A stretch of DNA of 35,139 nucleotides from an uncultured Lachnospiraceae bacterium (GTDB lineage: Bacteria; Bacillota; Clostridia; Lachnospirales; Lachnospiraceae). The stretch covers positions 1 through 35,139 of the forward strand of contig USGM01000017.1 of NCBI GenBank assembly GCA_900554205.1, read 5' to 3'. Shown one piece after another: positions 1-8,600 of the stretch (its first letter is position 1; every line of letters starts with the position of its first letter). The notes beneath the pieces were generated by a model. That model did not search any database, had not been told where the DNA came from, and saw only the letters and a program-made list of their open reading frames with translations. The position numbers and the translations under genes are program-made.

Positions 1-438
1 CGGACCGTCAAATGGAATATCTGAAATTGCAGTTGCAATTGCAGAACCCAGCATAGCAGTCAGCTCCGGTGCACAGTCCGGATCTACAGAAAGTACCAGG
101 TTGTTCAAAGTTACATCATTTCTGTAATCCTTCGGAAACAGCGGACGCATCGGACGGTCAATGACACGGGAAGTAAGCACTGCATTCTCAGATGCCTTTC
201 CCTCTCTCTTGTTAAATCCTCCCGGAATCTTTCCGACTGCATACATCTTTTCTTCAAATTCCACACTGAGCGGGAAAAAGTCGATCCCCTCTCTTGGCTT
301 TTCCGATGCGGTAGCGGTAGACAGCACGGTCGTATCGCCATAGCGCATAAAAGCCGCTCCGTTCGCCTGTGCGCAGACCTTTCCGATTTCCACGGTAAGG
401 GTTCTGCCTGCAAGTTCCATAGAAAAACTCTTAAACAT
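1..438 (-). CDS. pnp: Polyribonucleotide nucleotidyltransferase (PNPase), N-terminal part, cut by window edge
   Basis: PNPase is a phosphorolytic 3'-5' exoribonuclease of mRNA decay, acting in the cytoplasm as a trimer. Only the first 146 codons are present; the gene runs off the left edge. Visible are the family's opening (MFKSFSMELAGRTLTVEIG), the RYGDTTVLSTA strand and the RVIDRPMRPLFPKDYRND segment of the first RNase PH domain, which contributes RNA and phosphate contacts. The ATG at 438 follows AGGAGAAAGAAT, a good ribosome binding site. It lies directly downstream of rpsO, the common bacterial rpsO-pnp order, but the rpsO terminator at 594-619 and a 195-nt gap make a separate or read-through transcript likely. 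Identification is firm; the catalytic second RNase PH, KH and S1 domains lie outside the window. Confidence 0.97.
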   Translation of the reverse strand, partial: MFKSFSMELAGRTLTVEIGKVCAQANGAAFMRYGDTTVLSTATASEKPREGIDFFPLSVEFEEKMYAVGKIPGGFNKREGKASENAVLTSRVIDRPMRPLFPKDYRNDVTLNNLVLSVDPDCAPELTAMLGSAIATAISDIPFDGP

Positions 439-498
439 ATTCTTTCTCCTTTTCGACATGATCTGTCTGATTTGTTTCTGACAGAAGTGACCGAAACT

Positions 499-533
499 AC
501 TGAACAACCTACGACTCTCATACACTGTTCAGT
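499..533 (-). promoter_or_regulatory. Long hairpin in the pnp 5' leader
   Basis: An 8-bp perfect inverted repeat (ACTGAACA / TGTTCAGT) encloses 19 nt in the untranslated region about 60 nt ahead of the pnp start. A possible extended -10 (TGTTATATA) lies upstream around 559-567. PNPase is autoregulated through a 5' hairpin in enterobacteria. Whether this hairpin does the same here is inference. Confidence 0.4.
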
Positions 534-593
534 GGTCTCGGGATCTTACTTCTGCCGTATATAACAAAGGATTTCTCCTTTATTACCAAAACG

Positions 594-619
594 AAAACAG
601 GGCGGAACTTCTCCGCCCT
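594..619 (-). terminator. Rho-independent terminator of rpsO
   Basis: On the minus strand an 8-bp stem AGGGCGGA / TCCGCCCT with a 5-nt loop is followed by GTTTTCGTTTT, 15 nt after the rpsO stop codon. Confidence 0.85.
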
Positions 620-633
620 ATCTACCGGTCCTG

Positions 634-900
634 TTATTTTCTCAGACCTAAACGTTCAATTAAAGAACGATATCTTTCAATATCGGTTTTCTTTAAGTAT
701 GCCAGTAAACCACGTCTCTGACCTACCATCTTAAGAAGTCCTCTTCTGGAATGATGATCCTTCTGGTTCTCCTTTAAATGCTCGGTAAGTTCATTGATTC
801 TGGCTGTCAAAAGAGCTACCTGTACTTCCGGTGATCCGGTATCTCCAGATGTTCTTCCATATTCAGCGATAATAGCCTGTTTCTTTTCTTTTGCTAACAT
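634..900 (-). CDS. rpsO: 30S ribosomal protein S15
   Basis: Primary 16S rRNA-binding protein of the small-subunit platform. The 88 residues match the usual S15 length. They contain the family's hallmarks: GDTGSPEVQVALLTARI, then the LTEHLK...DHHSRRGLLKMVGQRR core that contacts the 16S three-way junction, then the C-terminal YLKKTDIERYRSLIERLGLRK helix. The ATG at 900 follows TAAAGGAGGACTAACAC, a strong ribosome binding site. It is transcribed from its own promoter (1005-1033) with a structured leader and ends at the terminator at 594-619; pnp follows. It is the smallest gene in this part of the window and the one I am most certain of. Confidence 0.99.
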   Translation of the reverse strand: MLAKEKKQAIIAEYGRTSGDTGSPEVQVALLTARINELTEHLKENQKDHHSRRGLLKMVGQRRGLLAYLKKTDIERYRSLIERLGLRK

Positions 901-937
901 GTGTTAGTCCTCCTTTAAAATTAATCGCCCGTCTTTT

Positions 938-998
938 GCATGATACTCAGTAAAAGGTCGGAGTGTCCATCTACCGAATATGGGCTGTAAACTCATGC
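938..998 (-). promoter_or_regulatory. Structured rpsO leader, candidate S15 autoregulatory RNA
   Basis: The leader begins at about the predicted +1. Perfect arms GCATGA (993-998) and TCATGC (938-943, minus-strand sense) close a domain. Inside are a CCAT...ATGG hairpin and flanking GAGT...ACTC arms, so a multi-stem fold is possible just upstream of the ribosome binding site. S15 autoregulation through leader junctions that mimic its 16S site is established in several bacteria; its use here is inferred from position and pairing only. Confidence 0.5.
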
Positions 999-1004
999 CA
1001 AATT

Positions 1005-1033
1005 ATTGTAACATACTTGTTTTTCCTTGTAAA
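1005..1033 (-). promoter_or_regulatory. Sigma-A type promoter of rpsO
   Basis: Minus-strand TTTACA at 1028-1033, a 17-nt spacer, and TACAAT at 1005-1010. Predicted start near 998, giving a leader of about 100 nt. Confidence 0.75.
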
Positions 1034-1045
1034 CAAAAACTTTGC

Positions 1046-2296
1046 CTAATTTAAAATACGGACTACGCATACCGGATTGCGGTAGCTTGCATTGGAAATT
1101 TTGATTCCTGTCTTCGGTGAGCTTGCATGTACCACCTGTCCGTTGCCAATGTAAATACCGACATGATTGATTCCCCGGCCGTTTCCATAGAAGAACAGGT
1201 CCCCCGGCTGTGCTTCGGAAGCACTGATCTTCGTGCCGCATCCTGCCTGTGAAGCTGCATGATGCGGAAGTGAAATACCGTACTTTGCATAAACTGACAA
1301 CACAAATCCCGAGCAGTCCGCACCATTCGTAAGGCTTGTACCTCCCCAGACGTACGGATTTCCCACAAACTGTGTTGCATAAGATACCAGTGACACGCGG
1401 ACATCCGAGATTCCCTGTCCATATTTTACCTCAGTCATGGTCATGGCCTTCTGAAGCTCAGATGAGATGGATACATACTCCTTGCTGACATAGCCCTCAT
1501 CTCCGTCCATATCGACCTTTACCCAGTCTCCGAGATCTTCCAGTACCTGCAGTTCTTCCCCCATCGGCATAAGAGAGAGAATCGTACAGTCAGTGTTCGG
1601 CTGTTCTCTGACATAAAGCGTTTCAGTTGTAACGGTAGCGACAGAAGACATTACCTCTGCTGCCCTTGCCTTTGCGGCATCTCCGGTCAGAAGATATTCT
1701 CCCTTTACGTAACCGTTTACATTTCCGGACTGGATCTGATACCACTCGCCCTGGATCTGTAAGATCTCACATCCGGAGTCCTTCGGCATCTTTCCGACGA
1801 TATCAGAATTTTCATCTGCCGCTGCTCTGACATTCAAAGTCGTATCAACATTTGCAATACCAAGATTGGTATAGCCACAAACGGTCTCCGGCTGCGCTGC
1901 TGCTGCACTTTCCTGCGCTGCTGCATCTGCCGTTTCCGCATCCTGCTGCGCACTGTCTGCCGCCGCATCTTCCTGACCTGTCATATCATCTGTTGATGTC
2001 ACATCCAGAGCTGCATCCGAAGCATCTGCGCCATCTGCCGGCGTTTCTGCTGCTGTTGTCTCCTCCGACTGCGCTGCCGCCATAGCAGGCAGTGCACGCA
2101 CATCTGCCGCTGTCACGGTATTGATTCCGGATTTTGAAACATCCGCCCTGTCAGTTCCCATATATGTCGAAAGCTGTGCACAGACTCCTGCATTCAGTCC
2201 GGTCACCGGCGAAGCTCCTGCCGACATGGTACCTGACATAAACAAAATAGAACCTGCACATCCGATTGCTATAATTCTTACAAATCTCTTTTTCAT
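1046..2296 (-). CDS. Exported SH3b-SH3b-NlpC/P60 peptidoglycan endopeptidase
   Basis: Likely cleaves peptide stems of peptidoglycan outside the cell. Of 416 residues, 1-27 form a signal peptide (MKKRF, hydrophobic core, ASA-type cleavage region). Residues 68-138 are an Ala/Asp/Glu/Thr-rich linker. Two bacterial SH3 domains lie at about 143-204 and 222-277 (LNVRAAAD, LYVREQPN), and the NlpC/P60 domain fills 300-416. The catalytic triad is visible: Cys328 in GADCSGF, His378 in INHVGIYI and His390 in VVHASS. I chose the ATG at 2296, preceded by AGGAGGC at 8 nt, over an upstream in-frame Met at 2341 that lacks a ribosome binding site and would spoil the signal peptide. Its promoter is a perfect sigma-A consensus with a WalR-type box just upstream, as for Bacillus D,L-endopeptidases lytE and cwlO. 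It stands alone between ribF and rpsO. Confidence 0.95.
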   Translation of the reverse strand: MKKRFVRIIAIGCAGSILFMSGTMSAGASPVTGLNAGVCAQLSTYMGTDRADVSKSGINTVTAADVRALPAMAAAQSEETTAAETPADGADASDAALDVTSTDDMTGQEDAAADSAQQDAETADAAAQESAAAAQPETVCGYTNLGIANVDTTLNVRAAADENSDIVGKMPKDSGCEILQIQGEWYQIQSGNVNGYVKGEYLLTGDAAKARAAEVMSSVATVTTETLYVREQPNTDCTILSLMPMGEELQVLEDLGDWVKVDMDGDEGYVSKEYVSISSELQKAMTMTEVKYGQGISDVRVSLVSYATQFVGNPYVWGGTSLTNGADCSGFVLSVYAKYGISLPHHAASQAGCGTKISASEAQPGDLFFYGNGRGINHVGIYIGNGQVVHASSPKTGIKISNASYRNPVCVVRILN

Positions 2297-2355
2297 GAAT
2301 AAAAGCCTCCTGTAAAACACTACGCTATTTTTCATTACCAATTTTATAATTTAAA

Positions 2356-2384
2356 ATTATAGCAATCTTCTTTAACAATGTCAA
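2356..2384 (-). promoter_or_regulatory. Consensus sigma-A promoter of the NlpC/P60 gene
   Basis: Minus-strand TTGACA (2379-2384), exactly 17 nt, TATAAT (2356-2361). Both hexamers are perfect. Confidence 0.9.
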
Positions 2385-2392
2385 CATATTTT

Positions 2393-2410
2393 TGTAACAA
2401 TTATGTAACA
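2393..2410. promoter_or_regulatory. WalR (YycF)-type box upstream of the NlpC/P60 promoter
   Basis: Plus strand TGTAAC-AATTA-TGTAAC; read on the minus strand it is TGTTAC-ATAAT-TGTTAC. Both match the published WalR consensus TGT(A/T)A(A/T/C)-N5-TGT(A/T)A(A/T/C). It sits 8 nt upstream of the -35, the place expected for activation. WalR is not encoded in this window, so the regulator is inferred. Confidence 0.75.
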
Positions 2411-2439
2411 ATTGTTTTTTCTTCCAGTAAAAACTGGTT

Positions 2440-3363
2440 TCAGTCACATCTGTCCAAATAAGATCTGCAAAAAAGGATGTCCTTCTCCATCTGTGCCTTC
2501 AATTCGGAAATTCCCTGGAATCTGCGCTCTCCACGCACCCATTTTAGCAGGCTGACCTTTGCATGTCTGCCGTAGAGATCTCCGTTAAAATCAAACAGAT
2601 GTGTTTCTACTCCGACCGGATTATCACCGGCGATCGTCGGCTTACAGCCGATATTGGTGATTCCTGCATAGAATTTTCCATCAATCTCAACTCTGGCTGC
2701 GTACACTCCAAACGGCGGAAGCAGTTTTTCCGGCGGCGGGAGCAGATTGATCGTCGGAATTCCGATTTTTCTGCCGATCTGATTTCCGTGCACGATGGTT
2801 CCCTGCAGAAAATAGGCATATCCAAGCAGCATATCCGCTTTTTCCATGTTTCCGGCAGTAATCTCTTCCCGGATGAACGTACTGCTGATATCGCGCCCCT
2901 CATACTGCATCTTGTCCACGATCTGCGCTTCATAATGGTAAACAGGCGCATATTCCTTAAGCATCTTATAATCTCCGCGCCGTTTATATCCAAAGCTGCA
3001 GTCCGTACCGGCAACTATACACCGGATGGAGAGCTGCTCAACAATTTTTTTTAAGAACACTTCAGCAGGCATATGCATGATCTCATCGGTAAACGGGCAT
3101 TCAATCAGATAATCTATGCCGCTTTGCTCAAAGAGATGCACTTTTTCCTCATTTGTTGTCAGTACTTTTGCCTCGTTTTGTTCCAGCGATTTTTTCGGCG
3201 GTATATCAAACGTAAAGATCACCGCCTTCAAGCCTTCTTTTTTCTTTTGAAAGACATAATCCATGAGCAGTTCATGCCCACGGTGCAGTCCGTCAAATTT
3301 TCCAATGGACAACACCGTCGGTTCTGCCACATGAAAATCAAGTCTGCCTTTTATGTACTCCAT
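2440..3363 (-). CDS. ribF: Bifunctional riboflavin kinase / FMN adenylyltransferase
   Basis: Makes FMN from riboflavin and ATP, then FAD from FMN and ATP. The N-terminal nucleotidyltransferase half shows SIGKFDGLHRGH (residues 19-30, the HxGH-like ATP motif) and the GTDCSFGYKRRGD segment. The C-terminal kinase half begins near residue 185 with GRKIGIPTINL and includes FGVYAARVEIDG, GITNIGCKPTI and VETHLFDF. At 307 residues the length is normal for a two-domain RibF. It starts 9 nt after the truB stop with GGACAGG as ribosome binding site, the last gene of the rimP-to-ribF transcript. A short CCAGT/ACTGG hairpin follows the stop but has no U-run, so I do not call a terminator. Confidence 0.97.
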   Translation of the reverse strand: MEYIKGRLDFHVAEPTVLSIGKFDGLHRGHELLMDYVFQKKKEGLKAVIFTFDIPPKKSLEQNEAKVLTTNEEKVHLFEQSGIDYLIECPFTDEIMHMPAEVFLKKIVEQLSIRCIVAGTDCSFGYKRRGDYKMLKEYAPVYHYEAQIVDKMQYEGRDISSTFIREEITAGNMEKADMLLGYAYFLQGTIVHGNQIGRKIGIPTINLLPPPEKLLPPFGVYAARVEIDGKFYAGITNIGCKPTIAGDNPVGVETHLFDFNGDLYGRHAKVSLLKWVRGERRFQGISELKAQMEKDILFCRSYLDRCD

Positions 3364-3372
3364 AATCCTGTC

Positions 3373-4272
3373 CTATCCCATAAAAATTTTCACCGGTTTC
3401 AGAAAAAGTCCTGCATCATCCATACGGTAAATTCCAATAAACTGTCCACCTTTGTCATAAACCCGGAGTTGATCCCTGTTATAGGTTTCCCTGTAATCCA
3501 AAAAGTATTCCGGTGCCATACGGTTTCCATTATACAGTATTTTCTCATATTCCGATCTTGCCGTGACAGCCGGATACTGCAAAAATACAGAATCTATGCT
3601 TTTTATAACAGAATCCACCGTATGCTCTCCCGCCATCTGCTCGATCTCTGAGAGCGTATGCGACTCTTCCAGCGTAAAATCTGCTACGCGTGTGCGCACC
3701 AGCGATTCCATACAACCTCCGCAGCCAAGCGACTCTCCTATATCCTTGCAGAGTGTACGGATATAGGTACCACGCGCACAGGAGACGGTAAATCTCACTT
3801 TCGGCAGTACAATCTCATTTATCGTGATCTCATATATCATCCGTTTTCTTGGCTTCCGCTCTACCGTCACACCCGCTCTTGCCAGATCGCAGAGCTTTTT
3901 TCCATCCACCTTAAGTGCGGAGTACATGGGTGGAATCTGCTCGATCTCACCGACAAAACGCTCCATGGCAGTCCTTACCTGCTGTTCTGTCACTGTCACT
4001 TCTTTTTCTTCCAGAACGGTTCCGGAAATATCCTGTGTATCCGTCTTTTTCCCAAGCAGCAATACCGCCTCATATTCCTTATCCTTGTCCGTTAAAAGTT
4101 CGCAGACTTTTGTTGCCTTGCCGAGACATACGGGCAGTACACCGGTTGCATCCGGATCCAGTGTTCCGGTATGTCCGATTTTTTTCTGACCGAGAATCCC
4201 TCTTAATTTTGCGACCACATCAAAGGAAGTAAAACCCTTTTCCTTCCGTACAATTATGATTCCGTTTTTCAT
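3373..4272 (-). CDS. truB: tRNA pseudouridine(55) synthase
   Basis: Isomerises U55 to pseudouridine in the T-loop of tRNAs. The sequence opens with NGIIIVRKEKGFTSFDVV. It carries the catalytic motif GHTGTLDPDATGVLPVCLG, with the nucleophile at Asp39. It also has RPRKRMIYEI, the SCARGTYIRTLCKDIGE motif and an SLVRTRVADF segment; a short C-terminal domain follows. 299 residues is ordinary for TruB. The start codon overlaps the nrnA stop by 4 nt (ATGA), a typical coupled arrangement, and ribF follows at 9 nt. Order rbfA-nrnA-truB-ribF is widely conserved in Firmicutes and supports every member's identity. Confidence 0.97.
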   Translation of the reverse strand: MKNGIIIVRKEKGFTSFDVVAKLRGILGQKKIGHTGTLDPDATGVLPVCLGKATKVCELLTDKDKEYEAVLLLGKKTDTQDISGTVLEEKEVTVTEQQVRTAMERFVGEIEQIPPMYSALKVDGKKLCDLARAGVTVERKPRKRMIYEITINEIVLPKVRFTVSCARGTYIRTLCKDIGESLGCGGCMESLVRTRVADFTLEESHTLSEIEQMAGEHTVDSVIKSIDSVFLQYPAVTARSEYEKILYNGNRMAPEYFLDYRETYNRDQLRVYDKGGQFIGIYRMDDAGLFLKPVKIFMG

Positions 4273-5228
4273 ATTTCCTGTTCCAGTTGTTTTTCTATTT
4301 CTGCAAGAAGAATGTCCCGAATCTCTAAAATCGAGTCGTACATTGTAACTCCCGCAGCCCGTATGTGACCACCGCCGCCAAATTTCATTGCGATCTGCGC
4401 CACATCCACCATACTTTTTGAACGCATGCTGACTTTATAGCCATGCTCCTCCGTCTCATATAAAAAGACCGCAACCTCGACATCCTTCGTCACACGAAGC
4501 TGGTTTACGATTCCATCCAGATGCTTTGGCAGCACATCAAATGCTTTCATATCCGCATCGGTAACCGCTGTAAAGATCACTTTTCCACCCAGATGCAGTG
4601 TACTGTCCATCAGTGCTTTTCCCATGATCCGGTTCTGATTGTAAGTCTTTTCGTAAAAAGTTTTATCCACGATGGATGTAAAGTCGATACCCATCTCCAT
4701 CAGTTTTCCGGCAATCGCCATCGTTTTGGCTGACGTGCAGGAATACTGGAACACTCCGGTATCATGCACGATTCCGACATAGATACACTCTGCGATCTCT
4801 TTTGTGATCTTTTCCTCCTCAAGCAGTTCAAAAACCAGTTCGCTGGTGGAACTTGCTTTCGGGAAAATATAATTTTCATCCGCAAATCCGGTATTGCTCA
4901 CATGGTGATCCACGCAGACCGTCTTTTTTGCCTCCTCAAAATATACCGCAGCATCTCCAAGACGTGCGGTATCTCCGCAATCCAGCATGATAAAGAGATC
5001 ATATGCCGGCATTTTCGGATACTCACTTTTTATATTTTCGGAATTTTTTAAAAATTTAAAAATATTCGGAATTGGCTGTAAATACAGATCTACCTGAATC
5101 TGCGGATAATAGGTTCTGATATAGTTGTAAACGGCCAGACAGGAGCCGACACAGTCTCCGTCCGGTCTGACATGACCGGCAACCGCTACGGTTCCCGCCC
5201 CCTCTAACTGGGATTTTAAATTATCCAT
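4269..5228 (-). CDS. nrnA: DHH/DHHA1 phosphoesterase, NrnA-like oligoribonuclease/pAp phosphatase
   Basis: Predicted Mn-dependent enzyme that finishes degradation of very short RNAs and dephosphorylates 3'-phosphoadenosine 5'-phosphate. Metal-ligand motifs are visible in order: AGHVRPDGDCVGS, MLDCGDTARLG, and the family signature VDHHVSNTGF. The C-terminal DHHA1 domain ends in FGGGGHIRAAG. I place the start at 5228 (ATGGATAATTT), 10 nt after the rbfA stop with GAGGG as ribosome binding site. An in-frame Met at 5288 would overlap rbfA by 50 nt and adds 20 residues not typical of the family. 319 residues fits NrnA. Biochemical specificity between nanoRNA, pAp and cyclic dinucleotide products cannot be told from sequence. 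Confidence 0.93.
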   Translation of the reverse strand: MDNLKSQLEGAGTVAVAGHVRPDGDCVGSCLAVYNYIRTYYPQIQVDLYLQPIPNIFKFLKNSENIKSEYPKMPAYDLFIMLDCGDTARLGDAAVYFEEAKKTVCVDHHVSNTGFADENYIFPKASSTSELVFELLEEEKITKEIAECIYVGIVHDTGVFQYSCTSAKTMAIAGKLMEMGIDFTSIVDKTFYEKTYNQNRIMGKALMDSTLHLGGKVIFTAVTDADMKAFDVLPKHLDGIVNQLRVTKDVEVAVFLYETEEHGYKVSMRSKSMVDVAQIAMKFGGGGHIRAAGVTMYDSILEIRDILLAEIEKQLEQEI

Positions 5229-5238
5229 AAATTCCCTC

Positions 5239-5622
5239 TTATTCTTCTCTGCTCTTTGCGTTGCTCTCATCCTGTTCGCATACATCATCGATCATTTTTG
5301 ACATATTGACACCGTATTCGATCGACTGATCCATAATAAAACGGATCTGCGGCGTATTTCGCAAATTTACGCTCTTTGCCAGTTCCCGGCGGATATAACC
5401 TTCCGCACTGGTGAGACCGGCAAGTGTATCTTTCTGGGACTTTTCGTCCCCGAGGACACTGATGTATGCTTTTGCGCTCTTTAGATCCGGCGCCACTTCC
5501 ACTGCGACAACGCTCGTCATCGGATTGATGCGCGGATCTTTGATCTCGCTGCGGATAATATTGGATAATTCGCGATGGACTTCCTCATTGATCCGCATAT
5601 TTTTCATACTGTTCTTGCGCAT
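5239..5622 (-). CDS. rbfA: Ribosome-binding factor A
   Basis: Single KH-like domain protein that helps mature the 16S 5' end and central pseudoknot during 30S assembly. The 127 residues show the family pattern: MRINEEVHRELSNIIRSEIKDPRI near the N-terminus, then the VVAVEVAPDLKSAKAYISVLG beta-strand segment, then AEGYIRRELAKSVNLRNTPQIRFIMDQSIEYG with the conserved R-x-x-P-x-I-R-F core. The ATG at 5622 is preceded by AAAGGAGACAAC. It follows infB by 25 nt and precedes nrnA, within the conserved translation operon. A short charged C-terminal tail (DESNAKSREE) is unremarkable. Confidence 0.97.
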   Translation of the reverse strand: MRKNSMKNMRINEEVHRELSNIIRSEIKDPRINPMTSVVAVEVAPDLKSAKAYISVLGDEKSQKDTLAGLTSAEGYIRRELAKSVNLRNTPQIRFIMDQSIEYGVNMSKMIDDVCEQDESNAKSREE

Positions 5623-5647
5623 GTTGTCTCCTTTTTATTTTAAAATC

Positions 5648-8600
5648 CTATCTCGGAACCTCGACCATCTTGTAAGCTTCTACCTGATCTAATTCCTGAA
5701 TCTCATTAAATCCTTCAAATACCAGACCACACTCATAGCCTGCTTTTACTTCTTTTACATCGTCTTTAAAACGTTTTAAAGATGCAAGATCTCCTTCGAA
5801 GATCTGCTCGCCCTCTCTGCTGATACGTACCTTGCAGCCGCGTTCAAACACACCGTCCAGTACGTAGGAACCGGCGATCGTTCCGACACCGGAGGCCTTG
5901 AAAAGCTGACGGATCTCCGCATGACCGATCACTTTTTCCTCGAAGATCGGGTCTAACATACCTTTCATGGCTGCCGCAACATCTTCGATCGCATTGTAGA
6001 TAACCTTATACAGTCTCACATCAACGCCTTCACGATCTGCCGTTGCCTTTGCCTGCGGGTCCGGTCTTACGTTAAAGCCGATGATGATCGCATTGGATGC
6101 AGATGCCAGAATCACATCAGATTCATTGATCGCACCGACACCACCGTGAATGATCTTTACAACCACTTCATCATTGGAAAGCTTGACGAGACTCTGTTTT
6201 ACTGCTTCCACAGAACCCTGTACATCTGCTTTTACAATGATATCCAGTTCTTTTACATTGCCCGACTGAATCTGTGAGAACAGATCGTCCAGAGACATCT
6301 TGGACTTCGTCTCCTCCAGCTTTCTCTCCTTGTTCTGTGCAAGATAGGTATCTGCATAGGACTTTGCGGTCTTATCATTTTCATGGGCAAGGAATACTTC
6401 ACCTGCGCTGGGCACATCCGACAGACCGAGAATCTCAACCGGTGTAGAGGGATCTGCCTCCTTCACCCTTCTTCCCTTGTCGTCAATCATGGCTCTTACC
6501 TTGCCGTGGCATGCGCCTGCGGAAATAAAGTCTCCGACATGCAGCGTACCCTTCTGAACCAGGACGGTTGCAACAGGTCCGCGTCCCTTATCCAGCTCCG
6601 CCTCGATGACAAGTCCTCTCGCACGGCGCTTCGGGTTTGCCTTGAGTTCAAGAATATCTGCGGTCAGCAGGATCGTCTCCAGAAGGTCTTCGATGCCTTC
6701 GCCGGACTTTGCAGACACAGGTACAAACTCCGTGCTTCCGCCCCAGTCTGTGGCGATCAGTTCATACTCCGTCAACTCCTGCTTTACACGCTCGATGTTT
6801 GCCGACGGCTTATCGATCTTGTTCACAGCGACAATGATTTCAATGCCCGCTGCCTTTGCATGGTTGATTGCCTCGACCGTCTGCGGCATCACGCCGTCAT
6901 CCGCAGCGACAACAAGGATCGCAATATCTGTCGAGTTTGCACCACGCATACGCATTGCTGTGAATGCCTCGTGTCCGGGCGTATCTAAGAAGGTAATCCT
7001 TCTGCCCTTTACGTTTACAGTATACGCACCTATGTGCTGTGTGATACCTCCCGCCTCGCGGTCGGTCACATTTGTCTTTCTGATTGCATCCAGCAAGGAC
7101 GTCTTACCATGGTCAACGTGACCCATGACACAGATAACAGGCGGTCTTTCCACCAGATCCTTCTCGTCCTCCTCGTCCTCCTTCAGGAGCTCCTCGATCA
7201 CATCGACCTTGACTTCCTTCTCGCAGAGGATATCATATTCCATCGCAATGTTTTCTGCGTCCTCATAGGAGATTTCCTGGTTCACAGTAACGATTTTTCC
7301 CTCAAGGAACAGCTTCTTCACAATCGCTGACGGCTGAATCTTCATCTTGTCAGCCAGATCCTTGATCGTGATGGTCTCGGGCAGAGTGATTACCTTGATA
7401 ACCTCCTCCACCGTCTCTTCCTTCTTCTTTTCGGGCTTGATAAAGCGTCCGGGCTTATTCTTCAGCGCCTCGTCTTCCTCATAGATATGCTCCCTCTTGG
7501 AACGCTTATCCTTCTCGATACTGCTGCTTGCGCGTCTCTTATCGTCCTCGCGCCTCTTTTCCATATCCTTTGCCGGAGCCTCTCCAGCGAAGCTCTTATT
7601 CTGATTCCTGTCTCTGAATCCGGCTCCCTGTCCGCCATTGCCTCTGTTATCGCGCGGTGCACCGTTAAAGCCACGGTTACCGCCCTGACCAGCGCCTGGA
7701 CCACGACGATCGCCCTGACCGTTCTCACCACCCGGTCTGCCAGATCTCTGGAAGCCGTTGCCTCCTCTGTCACCTCTGAAGCCGCCATTGCCGTTGCCTC
7801 CTCTGTTCTGGAACTGTCCGCGATCCGGTCTGTCGCCCTGCGGTCTTCCCTGTCCGCCCTGATAGCCGCCTCTGTTGTCACGGTTACCCTGATAACGATT
7901 CTCAGAACCGCGGTTCTCGGAGCCACGATTGTCGGAGTTGCGATTGTCCTGATAGCGGTTCTCCCTAGCCGGTCTGTCATACTGAGGGCGCTCTGTCCTC
8001 TCCGGTCTGTTTTCCCTCGGCTGTACCTGCACGATCTCCGTCTGTACTGCAGGCTTCTGCGGTGCAACAGGCTTCGTCTCCTGCGCCTTCACCTCCTGCT
8101 TGGGCTTCGGCTGGGGTCTGGACGGAACCATCTGGACACTCGGTGTCGGAGACGGCGGTGTCAGCGGCTTGATCGGGGTGTGCACAGGTGCTGCTGCCGG
8201 ACGGTTTCTTCTGTCATTATAGCCACCCTGCTGCCTGTTCTGACCACCCTGCGGCCTCTGCTGTCCGCCCTGGGGTCTGTTCTGATTTCCCTGCGGCCTC
8301 TGCTGCCCGCCCTGTCCCTGTGCAGGACGCTGTGACGGCATCTTTGAGTTCTGGGAATTATTGACGAAAATGATCGTCTTTTTCTTTTTCGGTGCCTCGG
8401 AAGCGGCATTCCGCTCTTCCGTCTCCGGCTTTGCAGCAGGCTTTGCGGCCTCTGCCTTAACTTCCCTTTCGACCTTAACTTCCTTTTCCGTCTTTACCTC
8501 TTTCTCGGTCTTGGTCTCTTTCACGGCTTTCTCCTTGATTTCCTCAGTCTTCGCCTGCACCTTGCCGAATGCCTTTCTCACGGTGTCCGCAATCTCCTCC

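Noticed and set aside
994..1022. TGTAAC-ATACT-TGTTTT near the rpsO promoter as a fifth WalR box
   Set aside because: The second half-site mismatches the consensus at position 5, and a ribosomal gene is an unlikely WalR target.
2424..2437. CCAGT/ACTGG hairpin as a terminator of ribF
   Set aside because: No U-run follows on either strand, and the stem is only 5 bp.
7487..8335. Long plus-strand ORF opposite the IF-2 linker
   Set aside because: Follows from the repeat-rich, GC-biased composition of the linker.
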